A stretch of 64,000 nucleotides of DNA from Helicobacter sp. 11S02629-2 (lineage in GTDB: Bacteria; Campylobacterota; Campylobacteria; Campylobacterales; Helicobacteraceae). Where the stretch lies: NCBI RefSeq assembly GCF_002272875.1, contig NZ_MLAN01000001.1:186001-250000 (forward strand). The letters are read 5' to 3'. Made by a program: the position numbers and the translations under genes. Positions 41,951-49,411 of the stretch are shown one piece after another (the first letter of the stretch is position 1; every line of letters starts with the position of its first letter). The notes below the pieces were generated by a model. It saw nothing but the letters and a program-made list of their open reading frames with translations, was not told the origin of the DNA and did no database searches.

Positions 41951-43011
41951 ACATCTTCCTCTTGTATATCATTAACTTTTGACTTTCTTTGAGTTTCAAG
42001 CATTTCTATAACTTCTTTTAACTTATCTTTTTCAGTTTTTATCTCTTCTCTTATCTGTATGGTTTTTCTATACCTTTGAAGGCCGATACTTGCTGCATAC
42101 TTCTCTCTTCCATCTATATTAACAGTTACTACATCATCTGCCACTTTATCTAGCCTTATAACATCTCCTACTTTTAGCTCTAAGATATCTTTTAAGCTTA
42201 TATTAGTGCTACCAAGTATGGCAGAGACGTTAACATCAGCCCCTCCGATAAGTGCTTGCAGCTCTTTGTTACGCGACTTTTTACCACTAGTCTCACTCAT
42301 CAGTAAGTCTCTACTTGCTAGACGACTAAGTATAGTTTCAAGAGATATAACTGGATAGCAAAGGTTCATCATCCCACTGCTATGACCTATGACTATCTCC
42401 ATAACTACCATAACTACTACTTCGTTTTGTGCGACTATCTGAACTACGTTTGGACTAGATTCCTTAGCGTCTACACTAGGGAAGATATCAGCTATAGGTG
42501 CCCAAGCTTCTTTTAAGTTTTGCATGATCTGACGAAGGATGGTATCAAGCAAGTTAAGTTCTATATTAGTAAACTCCCTAGTGCCTTCATACTGATCACC
42601 CCTACCACCTAAAAGCCTATCTATCATAGGAAAGGCAATAGTTGGGTTTATCTCACACACCCCTGCTCCATCCATTGGCTTCATGGAAAATACGTTAAAA
42701 GAAGTTGGGGTTGGAAGGGACATCAAAAACTCACCATAAGTCATCTGGTCTACTGAGTGAAGCTGGATTTCAACTATACTTCTCATGATGGCAGATATCT
42801 GATTTGATAGATTCCTAGCCATCTTATCATGGATACTTCTAAAGCTTCTTAGCTGCTCGCGGCTTACGCGGTTAGGCCTTCTAAAGTCATATACTATAAC
42901 TTGCTTTTCTGTAGCAAGGTCTACTAGATCCCCACTTTCAAACCCATCTCCATCTTCATCCATAACATTTAGTAGGGAATCTATCTCTTCTTGACTTAGA
43001 ATCTTAGCCAT
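41947..43011 (-). CDS. fliM: Flagellar motor switch protein FliM
   Basis: The 354-residue C-ring protein opens with the CheY-binding peptide ILSQEEIDSLLNV. It continues with the middle domain (MARNLSNQISAIMRSIVEIQL, MIDRLLGGRG) and ends with a SPOA domain (LGSTNISLKDILELKVGDVIRLDK, VNIDGREKYAASIGLQRYRK). It lies between fliA and fliY; the fliA stop is two bases upstream. This is a standard chemotaxis-controlled switch component. Confidence 0.95.
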   Translation of the reverse strand: MAKILSQEEIDSLLNVMDEDGDGFESGDLVDLATEKQVIVYDFRRPNRVSREQLRSFRSIHDKMARNLSNQISAIMRSIVEIQLHSVDQMTYGEFLMSLPTPTSFNVFSMKPMDGAGVCEINPTIAFPMIDRLLGGRGDQYEGTREFTNIELNLLDTILRQIMQNLKEAWAPIADIFPSVDAKESSPNVVQIVAQNEVVVMVVMEIVIGHSSGMMNLCYPVISLETILSRLASRDLLMSETSGKKSRNKELQALIGGADVNVSAILGSTNISLKDILELKVGDVIRLDKVADDVVTVNIDGREKYAASIGLQRYRKTIQIREEIKTEKDKLKEVIEMLETQRKSKVNDIQEEDV

Positions 43012-43013
43012 GG

Positions 43014-43703
43014 TTACGCTCCTAGGGACTTTCTAATTTTTTTAATGACCTCTTTTGAGATTTGTGAGATTCTAGATTCTGTTATGTCTAAAATCTCGCT
43101 AATCTCACTCAAACTTAACTCTTCTAAATAATAAAGCTGTATAACTAACTGCTCCCTTTGGCTTAAAGTACTAAGTATCTTTTTAACTGAAGCAAGCACT
43201 TCTGCATGCTCACACTCTTTTAAGATATCACCATCTTCTAAAGCATTATACTGCTCATCAATTGGTATAACCGTATAGATATCAGCAGCGATGCGTGCTT
43301 GCTTAATCTTTTCTAAGTCTTCGTTTAAAACCTTAGCTAAGTACTCATTACTTGGCTCTTCTTCATGAGTGTTAAAGTACTTTGAAACTTCATAGTCTAT
43401 AGCCTTAACCAGTCTTCTTGAAGCACGTGATAATACATCTAAGCTTCGTAAGTAATCAAGCATAGAGCCATTAACCCGCTTTCTAGCATAGCCCCAAAAA
43501 GAATCATTTTTAGCGCTATCATAGCGACGAGAAAGCTTTATAAGCTCTTCAGTACCAATGGATACAAGATCATTCATATCTATAGAACTAGGCAATCTTT
43601 CTTTTAGCTTAAATGCCATAGCCCTAACTGCAGGGATGTACTGCAGTGCTAGTTCATCTTGAGTATCTCTAAGGTACTGATCGTAGTGGTTTTTTGGCTT
43701 CAT
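43014..43703 (-). CDS. fliA: Flagellar sigma factor sigma-28
   Basis: The 229-residue sigma factor has region 2 (YIPAVRAMAFKLKERLPSSID, DLVSIGTEELIKLSRRYD, FWGYARKRVNGSMLDYLR) and region 4 (SQREQLVIQLYYLEELSLSEISEILDITESRISQISKEVIKKIR). It directs late flagellar genes such as flagellin. It lies in the run flhG - small membrane protein - fliA - fliM - fliY, as in H. pylori and C. jejuni. No anti-sigma gene (flgM) is adjacent. Confidence 0.95.
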   Translation of the reverse strand: MKPKNHYDQYLRDTQDELALQYIPAVRAMAFKLKERLPSSIDMNDLVSIGTEELIKLSRRYDSAKNDSFWGYARKRVNGSMLDYLRSLDVLSRASRRLVKAIDYEVSKYFNTHEEEPSNEYLAKVLNEDLEKIKQARIAADIYTVIPIDEQYNALEDGDILKECEHAEVLASVKKILSTLSQREQLVIQLYYLEELSLSEISEILDITESRISQISKEVIKKIRKSLGA

Positions 43704-43712
43704 TGCTTACTT

Positions 43713-44027
43713 CTAGTCTGAGCTTTGTATACTTTTTATAAAGTTTCTAATATTTTGTACTTCTTTTTCTTTTTTATCAAACTCTTTTCTGTAGTACTCA
43801 AGGCTATCTTCTAGCTTTTCTTTTGGTATATCACGCTCTTTGCTTAAGTCTACAAAGCGAGAGTAGACTGAAACGCAGGCTATGACTATAAGATAGATTC
43901 CAGCTGTAGCAAGGATAGCCCAAAGGATGATTAAAGCTGGGTCACTAAACTTGATTATCCCAAACATAATCCCTATAAAAAAGCCACAGACTATAGAAAA
44001 ACCTATAAAATTATCCTGTCTTAACAT
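43713..44027 (-). CDS. Small two-helix membrane protein of the flagellar run (HP1033-like)
   Basis: The 104-residue protein has two membrane helices (FIGFSIVCGFFIGIMFGII and ALIILWAILATAGIYLIVIA) and a charged C-terminal coiled-coil (YYRKEFDKKEKEVQNI). It lies between flhG and fliA, the same position as HP1033 and Cj0062c. Its function is unknown; the conserved position suggests a flagellar or number-control link. Confidence 0.65.
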   Translation of the reverse strand: MLRQDNFIGFSIVCGFFIGIMFGIIKFSDPALIILWAILATAGIYLIVIACVSVYSRFVDLSKERDIPKEKLEDSLEYYRKEFDKKEKEVQNIRNFIKSIQSSD

Positions 44028-44049
44028 GTTACAAATCCTTTTGTAAAGC

Positions 44050-44922
44050 CTATATATAACTTAGCATACGCCTAAAAAAGCTATTAAAGCCTTTACGGTC
44101 TGAAAGCATGTTTTGTTCCAAACTGTTAACTTCATTATGAAGTTTTAGTGCTATCTCTCCTAACTCTACAGATACAGGGTTAAATGGCTCAACTTTAGCA
44201 ATAAGTGATCTATTCCTCGTGGCCTTATTCACAGCGGCGTTACTATCTAAACCACCAAGAAACTTAAGATTCATAGAAGGGATGTTTTTCTTAGCTATGG
44301 TTTGGATTCTAGAAAAGACTGACTTAGCTTCACTTTGATCCTTGCACATATTTATAATCATAAATATCTCAGACTTAGAATCTGCATTTATCTTAATAGT
44401 CGTATAAGCATCAGTTATAGCTGAAGGGTCTGGCATAGTAACTACTATGATGTACTCACTAGCTTTAAGTGTGGCTTGATTAAGTGCGCCTATGCCTGCA
44501 CCTGTATCTATGATAAGATAGTCTAGAGTGTCAAGTATAGAGCTTTTATCAACTATAGATTCTACGATGTTGTTTTGTGCGTACTTTAGTATCTCTTCTC
44601 CACTATCCCCGGGTATAAGATATAAGTTTTGATCAACTTTATGGATGATGTCATCTATGCTAGCATAGCCTTTTAAGACATCTAAAAGACTGTGTTCTAC
44701 CTTAACTCCAAAGATAAGATCTAAGTTAGCTAAGCCTATATCTGCGTCAAATACTCCCACTTTATAGCCAAGCTTGCTTAGCTTATAAGCAAGATTAGCA
44801 CTAATAGTGGACTTACCTACGCCGCCTTTACCTGAAGTTATGGAGATATATTTAATGTTAGATTTATTAGATTTTCGTTTGTCTAGTAGGTCATCTAACT
44901 TCTTAGCTTGATTATATGCCAT
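44050..44922 (-). CDS. flhG: Flagellar number regulator, MinD-type ATPase FlhG
   Basis: The start at 44922 is chosen because GGAG lies six bases before it; a Met nine codons upstream would place the ribosome site inside the gene. The 290-residue P-loop ATPase has the deviant Walker A ISGKGGVGKSTISANLA, FDADIGLANLDLIFG and LIIDTGAG. It restrains FlhF and sets flagellar number and position. Its usual upstream partner flhF is missing here; the neighbour is a Crp-type regulator. A C-terminal membrane-targeting helix is plausible (FNSFFRRMLSYI). Confidence 0.9.
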   Translation of the reverse strand: MAYNQAKKLDDLLDKRKSNKSNIKYISITSGKGGVGKSTISANLAYKLSKLGYKVGVFDADIGLANLDLIFGVKVEHSLLDVLKGYASIDDIIHKVDQNLYLIPGDSGEEILKYAQNNIVESIVDKSSILDTLDYLIIDTGAGIGALNQATLKASEYIIVVTMPDPSAITDAYTTIKINADSKSEIFMIINMCKDQSEAKSVFSRIQTIAKKNIPSMNLKFLGGLDSNAAVNKATRNRSLIAKVEPFNPVSVELGEIALKLHNEVNSLEQNMLSDRKGFNSFFRRMLSYI

Positions 44923-45022
44923 TACTAACTCCATAAATAAAATCTTCAAAAACCATTACATCAGTCCCTTCCAAGGATATCTACAACCTAAAATATAAAT
45001 CCAAACCTTTATTAAAGTCCTA

Positions 45023-45044
45023 TTGCTAGAAAAGCAACTAGCAA
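45023..45044 (-). terminator. Hairpin after the Crp-family gene
   Basis: The stem TTGCTAG / CTAGCAA has an 8-nt loop. On the minus strand TTTTT precedes and ATAGGACTTTAA follows. It probably separates the Crp gene from flhG. Confidence 0.45.
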
Positions 45045-45079
45045 AAAGTATACCTTTAATCTAAGTTTTTAACAAACTT

Positions 45080-45727
45080 TCAAGATTCTGAAATATCTTT
45101 TAAAAACTCTAAGTCTAGTATCTCTATCTTGCTTTTTATCATACTTATAGCACCCTCTTCTTTTAGAATCTTAAGATTACGATTAAGCGTCTCTGGTGTT
45201 ATAAAAAGCTCTTTTGCGATCTGCTTTTGATTTAGCATAGCAAGTCTTGCCTCATTTAAAATTATATACCTTGCTATCTTTTGCTTAGCTTTTAAAATCA
45301 TCTTATTAGAGATTATCCCTTCTAAAATCCTTACTTTTTCAGTTAAAGATATAACAAAGCTTTTTAAAACCTGCTTGTTGTCTAAAAACTTCTCAAAGCC
45401 TTCATAGTCTATACTCAAAACACTACTATCCCCCTCAAAGATGGCAGTTGCTGGGAAGATTCCATGAGTAAAGTAGACTACTTCAGCTACCAAAGATATA
45501 CCTTGAAGCCTGTGTAATATAATCTCATTTGAATTATTATCAACCTTAAAAAGCTTTAACTTACCATCAAGTAAGATATAAAGCCTACTTGGACGCTCAC
45601 CTTCATAAAAAAGCACATTATCTTTTTTGTACTCTACTATGTTGCTAATGCGTAATAGCTCATCTAAATGCGTATCATCTAGTGACTTAAAAATATCTAT
45701 ACTTTTTAACAATCTCTTATCTAACAT
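45080..45727 (-). CDS. Crp/Fnr-family transcription regulator
   Basis: The 215-residue protein has an N-terminal cyclic-nucleotide-binding fold (SLDDTHLDELLRISNIVEYKKDNVLFYEGE, LYILLDGKLKLFKV) and a C-terminal winged helix with KQIAKELFITPETLNRNLKILKEEGAI. The four Fnr-type cysteines for an iron-sulfur cluster are absent, so it is not an oxygen-sensing Fnr. The E/R pair for cAMP is not clear. The effector is unknown; related regulators in this phylum include nitrosative-stress NssR. GAGGAG precedes the ATG. It follows thiL on the same strand. Confidence 0.8.
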   Translation of the reverse strand: MLDKRLLKSIDIFKSLDDTHLDELLRISNIVEYKKDNVLFYEGERPSRLYILLDGKLKLFKVDNNSNEIILHRLQGISLVAEVVYFTHGIFPATAIFEGDSSVLSIDYEGFEKFLDNKQVLKSFVISLTEKVRILEGIISNKMILKAKQKIARYIILNEARLAMLNQKQIAKELFITPETLNRNLKILKEEGAISMIKSKIEILDLEFLKDISES

Positions 45728-45743
45728 CTATTTCTCTCCTCTT

Positions 45744-46703
45744 TTAATGCCATACATTAAGCCTTATATCTAGCTTTGAAACACGCTCAAAACTGCCTAC
45801 ATCTTTAAAAGCTATCCTATGCTTTTTTGCTAGCCTTTTTAGGCTAAGCCTATCTTTTTTATTATAGGCAAAAAGCATCTCATACTCCTCCCCACTTTTC
45901 CAAATCTTAGAGTTAAGTTTGATAAGTGATTTTAAGCCTAGTTTATTGCTAGATTCTAAATACTTTACTTCACTAGCTAGCCCATCTGATATATCTAGTC
46001 CTATAAGCATCTTTTTCCTTGCCTCAGCTACAAATCCACTTCTTAGTTTTGGGCTTAGAAATCTCTCATCACGCCTATTATGCACTAGTCTTTTAGGGTA
46101 TCTTAAAAGGGCATTAAGTGTTTTTAGTGAAGTGCCTAAGTCTCTATCACGTGCCCTTGTGTAGGCTAAAAGCCCACCTTTAAGGTGTCTACTTTGCCTA
46201 CTAAGGAATCTTCTTTTAACAAAAGTCTTACTAGTCTTTCTTTCATCTTGCAAGATTCCAAAAACTACTATATTAAAACTAAGTGCTTTTGCATTAGTTG
46301 TATCCCCACCTATTAGATATATCTTATAGTCCTTGCAGATTTTGGCTATAGCTTCTGCTATCTCTTTTAATTCAAGCTTGCTAAGACTTGGCAAGGCTAT
46401 GCTTAAAAGGGCGTATTTTGGCACTGCATTACAAGCTACTATATCTGAAAAGTTAACTAAGAAAGCCTTTGTCGTTATGTCCTTCAAAGACATAAAGCTT
46501 CTTTTAAAGTGAACCCCTTCTATAAAGCTATCAAAGCCAACTACCTTATCTTTATAGTCTAGGACTTGAAAGCTTTTTAGAGATTTTAGATTTGCTGCAT
46601 AACTAAGATTAACACAATCATCACCAACGCCTTTAAACACACCTAGGCCTTTAAGGGTGTCTAAAAAGTACTTTTCTTTATCAAATCTAGTCTTTGTGCA
46701 CAT
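45744..46703 (-). CDS. thiL: Thiamine-monophosphate kinase, divergent
   Basis: The 319-residue protein of the PurM/ThiL fold forms thiamine diphosphate from thiamine monophosphate. Family motifs are VGDDC near residue 28, DSFIEGVHFKRSFMSLKDI, NFSDIVACNAVPKYALLSIALPS, LIGGDTTN, LIGLDISDGLASEV and SGEEYEMLFAY. The middle (residues about 155-230) is unusual: the canonical R-x-G-A-K-P-G-D loop is replaced by Arg/Lys-rich sequence (FVKRRFLSRQSRHLKGG, RARDRD). There is no ribosome site before the ATG. With thiC and thiD2 it completes part of a scattered thiamine pathway. Confidence 0.75.
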   Translation of the reverse strand: MCTKTRFDKEKYFLDTLKGLGVFKGVGDDCVNLSYAANLKSLKSFQVLDYKDKVVGFDSFIEGVHFKRSFMSLKDITTKAFLVNFSDIVACNAVPKYALLSIALPSLSKLELKEIAEAIAKICKDYKIYLIGGDTTNAKALSFNIVVFGILQDERKTSKTFVKRRFLSRQSRHLKGGLLAYTRARDRDLGTSLKTLNALLRYPKRLVHNRRDERFLSPKLRSGFVAEARKKMLIGLDISDGLASEVKYLESSNKLGLKSLIKLNSKIWKSGEEYEMLFAYNKKDRLSLKRLAKKHRIAFKDVGSFERVSKLDIRLNVWH

Positions 46704-46717
46704 AGCTAAGTTTTAAA

Positions 46718-47887
46718 TTATATAAGATCATGTAACTGCTTTAACGCTACGCTTCGTGCCTCTTTATGAAGGGCTAAGATGTCTTCTAAGCTATCATTTA
46801 TCTTAGTATCTTTAAAGGCTTCTAAGGTCTTACTTACTATATCAACTATAACTTTTAAAGAGAGATTCTCACTTAAAAAAGCTTCTAAAGCGACTTCATT
46901 GCTAGCATTTAAAACAGCTCCCAGACTTGGTTTTTCAAGTAGTAAGTCTTTATACTTCCAAAGTGGATAAAGCTTTGTATCTATCTCTCTAAAGTCTATC
47001 TTTACTAAGTCTTTTAAGTCTAATTTGTTAATAATAGATTCTTTAAAAGCTTCCTTACCACCTATGCCAAAGCTAAGTGGCAGCCTCATATCAGGGTTTG
47101 CAAGGTGGGCTAGCAAGCTAGAATCTTCTAGCTCGACAAGAGAGTGGATGCTTGAACTTCGCTCTATTAAAGAATCTATTTTTAGATTCTTATTTAAGTC
47201 TTTAAAAAGCCAGTAGGTTTCAAGGACTTCATAAAGCTTATTAACCATAGTCGCACTATCAATCGTTATGCGCGCACCCATCTTCCAGTTAGGGTGTGCA
47301 AGTACACTTTTTAGTTTAGAATCTAAAACTTCTTTAGCACTCTTATCTCTTAAAGCCCCACCACTTGCGGTAATAATAAGCCTAGTTACATTAGTCTCCC
47401 CCTTAGCTTTTAGGCCTTCTAAGATATACCAAAGCCCAAAGTGCTCACTATCAATTGGGATAATCTTACTAACATCAAATCGACTTCCAGCCACCACTAA
47501 ACTTTCTTTATTAGAAAGGATTAAGTCTTTTTGTAGCTCTAATGTTTTTAGGCTTGCATGTAAGCCTGCAAAGCCAGCTATGGCATTTATGACTTTTAAA
47601 GACTTTGCTAGACTTAGCATCTCTAAAAGCCCCTCTTCACCTATAAAGACTTTTGCGCCCTTTGGCTCTAGCCTTTTTAGATCCCAGCTGTTGGCTATGC
47701 AAACTAAGCTTGGGCTATAAAGACTTATTTGTTCATTTAATAGCTCTATATTACTTCCTGCACTCAGTGCTTCTACCTTTTTACCAAAAGCACTTATAAC
47801 CTTTAAGGCATTAACCCCTATACTACCAGTTGCACCAAGTACTACAAAAGATTCCATATCTTTAGAATCCAAAATGCTTTTTTTCAT
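46718..47887 (-). CDS. dxr: 1-deoxy-D-xylulose 5-phosphate reductoisomerase
   Basis: The 389-residue NADPH enzyme makes 2-C-methyl-D-erythritol 4-phosphate in the MEP route. VVLGATGSIGVNALKVI (NADPH fold), NKESLVVAG, IPIDSEHFGLW, ITASGGALRD, HPNWKMGARITIDSATMVNKLYEVLE and NASNEVALEAFL are the expected motifs. The first ten residues (MKKSILDSKD) are extra; a second Met sits just before the Rossmann strand but lacks a ribosome site. It follows cdsA by nine bases, as in H. pylori HP0215-HP0216. The next pathway steps are carried by ispDF at 18508. Confidence 0.93.
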   Translation of the reverse strand: MKKSILDSKDMESFVVLGATGSIGVNALKVISAFGKKVEALSAGSNIELLNEQISLYSPSLVCIANSWDLKRLEPKGAKVFIGEEGLLEMLSLAKSLKVINAIAGFAGLHASLKTLELQKDLILSNKESLVVAGSRFDVSKIIPIDSEHFGLWYILEGLKAKGETNVTRLIITASGGALRDKSAKEVLDSKLKSVLAHPNWKMGARITIDSATMVNKLYEVLETYWLFKDLNKNLKIDSLIERSSSIHSLVELEDSSLLAHLANPDMRLPLSFGIGGKEAFKESIINKLDLKDLVKIDFREIDTKLYPLWKYKDLLLEKPSLGAVLNASNEVALEAFLSENLSLKVIVDIVSKTLEAFKDTKINDSLEDILALHKEARSVALKQLHDLI

Positions 47888-47896
47888 AACTTTTCT

Positions 47897-48682
47897 TTAC
47901 ATCAAAACATAAAATACTAAAAGCATGGCAATAGAACCAAACAAAAGCCCATCCATCCTATCTAGCACACCACCATGCCCAGGAAGCAAGCTTCCAGAAT
48001 CTTTAACATCAACACTTCGCTTTAAAAAGCTTTCATATATATCACCTAGCACACTAAGCACACTTATAATAAAGCTAAAGCCTAAAGACACCCAAAAACC
48101 ATCAACCACACCTAGCCCAACTAGAGAGCCTATAGCACTTCCTATAATGACACCTATGATGGTCCCTTCTATGGTCTTATTAGGAGAGGTCTTTGTAAGT
48201 TTGTGCTTTCCAAACTGCCTACCGCCTATATAAGCTAAGGTATCAGTTAAAGCCACTACTACTATAAGCCATACAAAGGCATAAGTTCCAAAGTTAGCAT
48301 AGATGTCATAGAGGGCTAAAAACATCACACTTGGATATAAAAAAGGCTTTATCTCATTACCATCGTTTTCTTCTTTGCTTTCACCTCTAAAAGCTTTTAT
48401 GCCACTTAAAAGCACCCAGACAAAGATTCCAAGATAAACAGGATGGGAAACAAAATAAGCTACTATCCATATCACTATGGAAATCACTATCTTTTGGACA
48501 TTAAAAGAGGTTTGATACAAAACGCAGGCTTCTTTCATGCCGATTAGAAAGATTAAGCCTAATATAACCCAAGTAAGGATTAGATTTTCTATCCATAAGA
48601 TGATTATTAAGGCTACGATTAAAATCACACCCGTTATTAAGCGATTCTTACTGCTTTTAAGCAGTTCTGTAAATGAACTCAA
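47897..48682 (-). CDS. cdsA: Phosphatidate cytidylyltransferase
   Basis: The 261-residue integral membrane enzyme makes CDP-diacylglycerol from phosphatidate and CTP. It has about seven to eight helices. The C-terminal signature SVLGDIYESFLKRSVDVKDSGSLLPGHGGVLDRMDGL is complete, with the conserved Asp residues, and DTLAYIGGRQFGKHKL lies in the middle. It leads the cdsA-dxr pair. The 155-bp upstream region holds three AT-rich repeats. Confidence 0.93.
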   Translation of the reverse strand: MSSFTELLKSSKNRLITGVILIVALIIILWIENLILTWVILGLIFLIGMKEACVLYQTSFNVQKIVISIVIWIVAYFVSHPVYLGIFVWVLLSGIKAFRGESKEENDGNEIKPFLYPSVMFLALYDIYANFGTYAFVWLIVVVALTDTLAYIGGRQFGKHKLTKTSPNKTIEGTIIGVIIGSAIGSLVGLGVVDGFWVSLGFSFIISVLSVLGDIYESFLKRSVDVKDSGSLLPGHGGVLDRMDGLLFGSIAMLLVFYVLM

Positions 48683-48738
48683 AGTACTTTCCTTGACTGA
48701 CGTGATTTGGTATTTAAGTATAAAAAATGCTTTGTGTC

Positions 48739-48786
48739 AAATTTATATTTTCATTGCAAATTTATATTCAATTGAAAACTTATATT
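48739..48786. repeat. Three AAA(T/C)TTATATT repeats upstream of cdsA
   Basis: AAATTTATATT at 48739-48749 and 48758-48768, and AAACTTATATT at 48776-48786, recur every 18-19 bp, 57-104 bp before the cdsA start. They could be a regulator array or AT-rich promoter periodicity. Confidence 0.45.
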
Positions 48787-48790
48787 TAAT

Positions 48791-48803
48791 GAGGGAATCC
48801 CTC
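48791..48803 (-). terminator. Short hairpin after aroQ
   Basis: GAGGGA / TCCCTC around a single base, 35 bp upstream of the aroQ gene's high-coordinate neighbour region. The aroQ stop is at 48838, so on the minus strand this lies just beyond it. The stem is six pairs with no loop, so formation would open the centre. Confidence 0.3.
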
Positions 48804-48837
48804 TTTAGTAAAAGAAGGACTTAAGTGTATCTAAAGC

Positions 48838-49323
48838 TTAAGCTTGAGGATTGTTAGCTTGCTCTTGGCTTTCTTTAAGCTGTTTTATCTCTTGGATAAT
48901 ATTAGTTAAAGCTAATAGACCTAGGTGATATCCTAAAGGCCCAAAGCCAGCTATTATCCCAACGCTTACTGCCGCAGTTATAGACTTTTGTCTAGCTTCT
49001 TCTCTAGCTTGAATGTTGCTAAGATGCACTTCAACTACAGGCACACCACAAGATGCTATGGCATCAGCTAGTGATATAGAAGTGTGAGAAAGACCGCCCG
49101 GGTTCATCAAAACACCTTCGTACTCTCCACCTACACACTCTTGAATCTTATCTATGATCTCACCTTCGTGATTACTTTGCAAGAACTCAAGCTCTAGCTG
49201 ATTTTGACTTGCCCACATCTTCATGTTTGCATGTATTTGCTCCAAAGTCAAAGTGCCATAAATCCTAGGGTCTCTATGCCCTAGCATGTTAAGGTTTGGA
49301 CCTTGTATAACTAAAATTTTCAT
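48838..49323 (-). CDS. aroQ: Type II 3-dehydroquinate dehydratase
   Basis: The 161-residue dodecameric type II dehydroquinase acts in the shikimate pathway. ILVIQGPNLNMLGHRDPRIYG carries the catalytic Tyr, followed by LEFLQSNHEGEIIDKIQ, MNPGGLSHTSISLADAI and VVEVHLSNIQAREEARQKS, which contain the conserved Asn, His and Arg. Length is near H. pylori AroQ (167). A spaced hairpin at its 3' side may end the transcript. It is 89 bp from lctP but does not share an obvious function. Confidence 0.95.
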   Translation of the reverse strand: MKILVIQGPNLNMLGHRDPRIYGTLTLEQIHANMKMWASQNQLELEFLQSNHEGEIIDKIQECVGGEYEGVLMNPGGLSHTSISLADAIASCGVPVVEVHLSNIQAREEARQKSITAAVSVGIIAGFGPLGYHLGLLALTNIIQEIKQLKESQEQANNPQA

Positions 49324-49350
49324 GTTTTCTCCTAAATTCTAAATAGCGTA

Positions 49351-49381
49351 TTATACAAATACCTAGAAGGTATTTGTATAA
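49351..49381 (-). terminator. Strong hairpin after lctP1
   Basis: There is a perfect 13-bp stem TTATACAAATACC / GGTATTTGTATAA with a 5-nt loop, 31 bp past the lctP1 stop and before aroQ. There is no long U tract, but the stem is the longest in the window. Confidence 0.6.
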
Positions 49382-49411
49382 CTTAGCTTTGAAGGCTATT
49401 AGTGCTTATGC

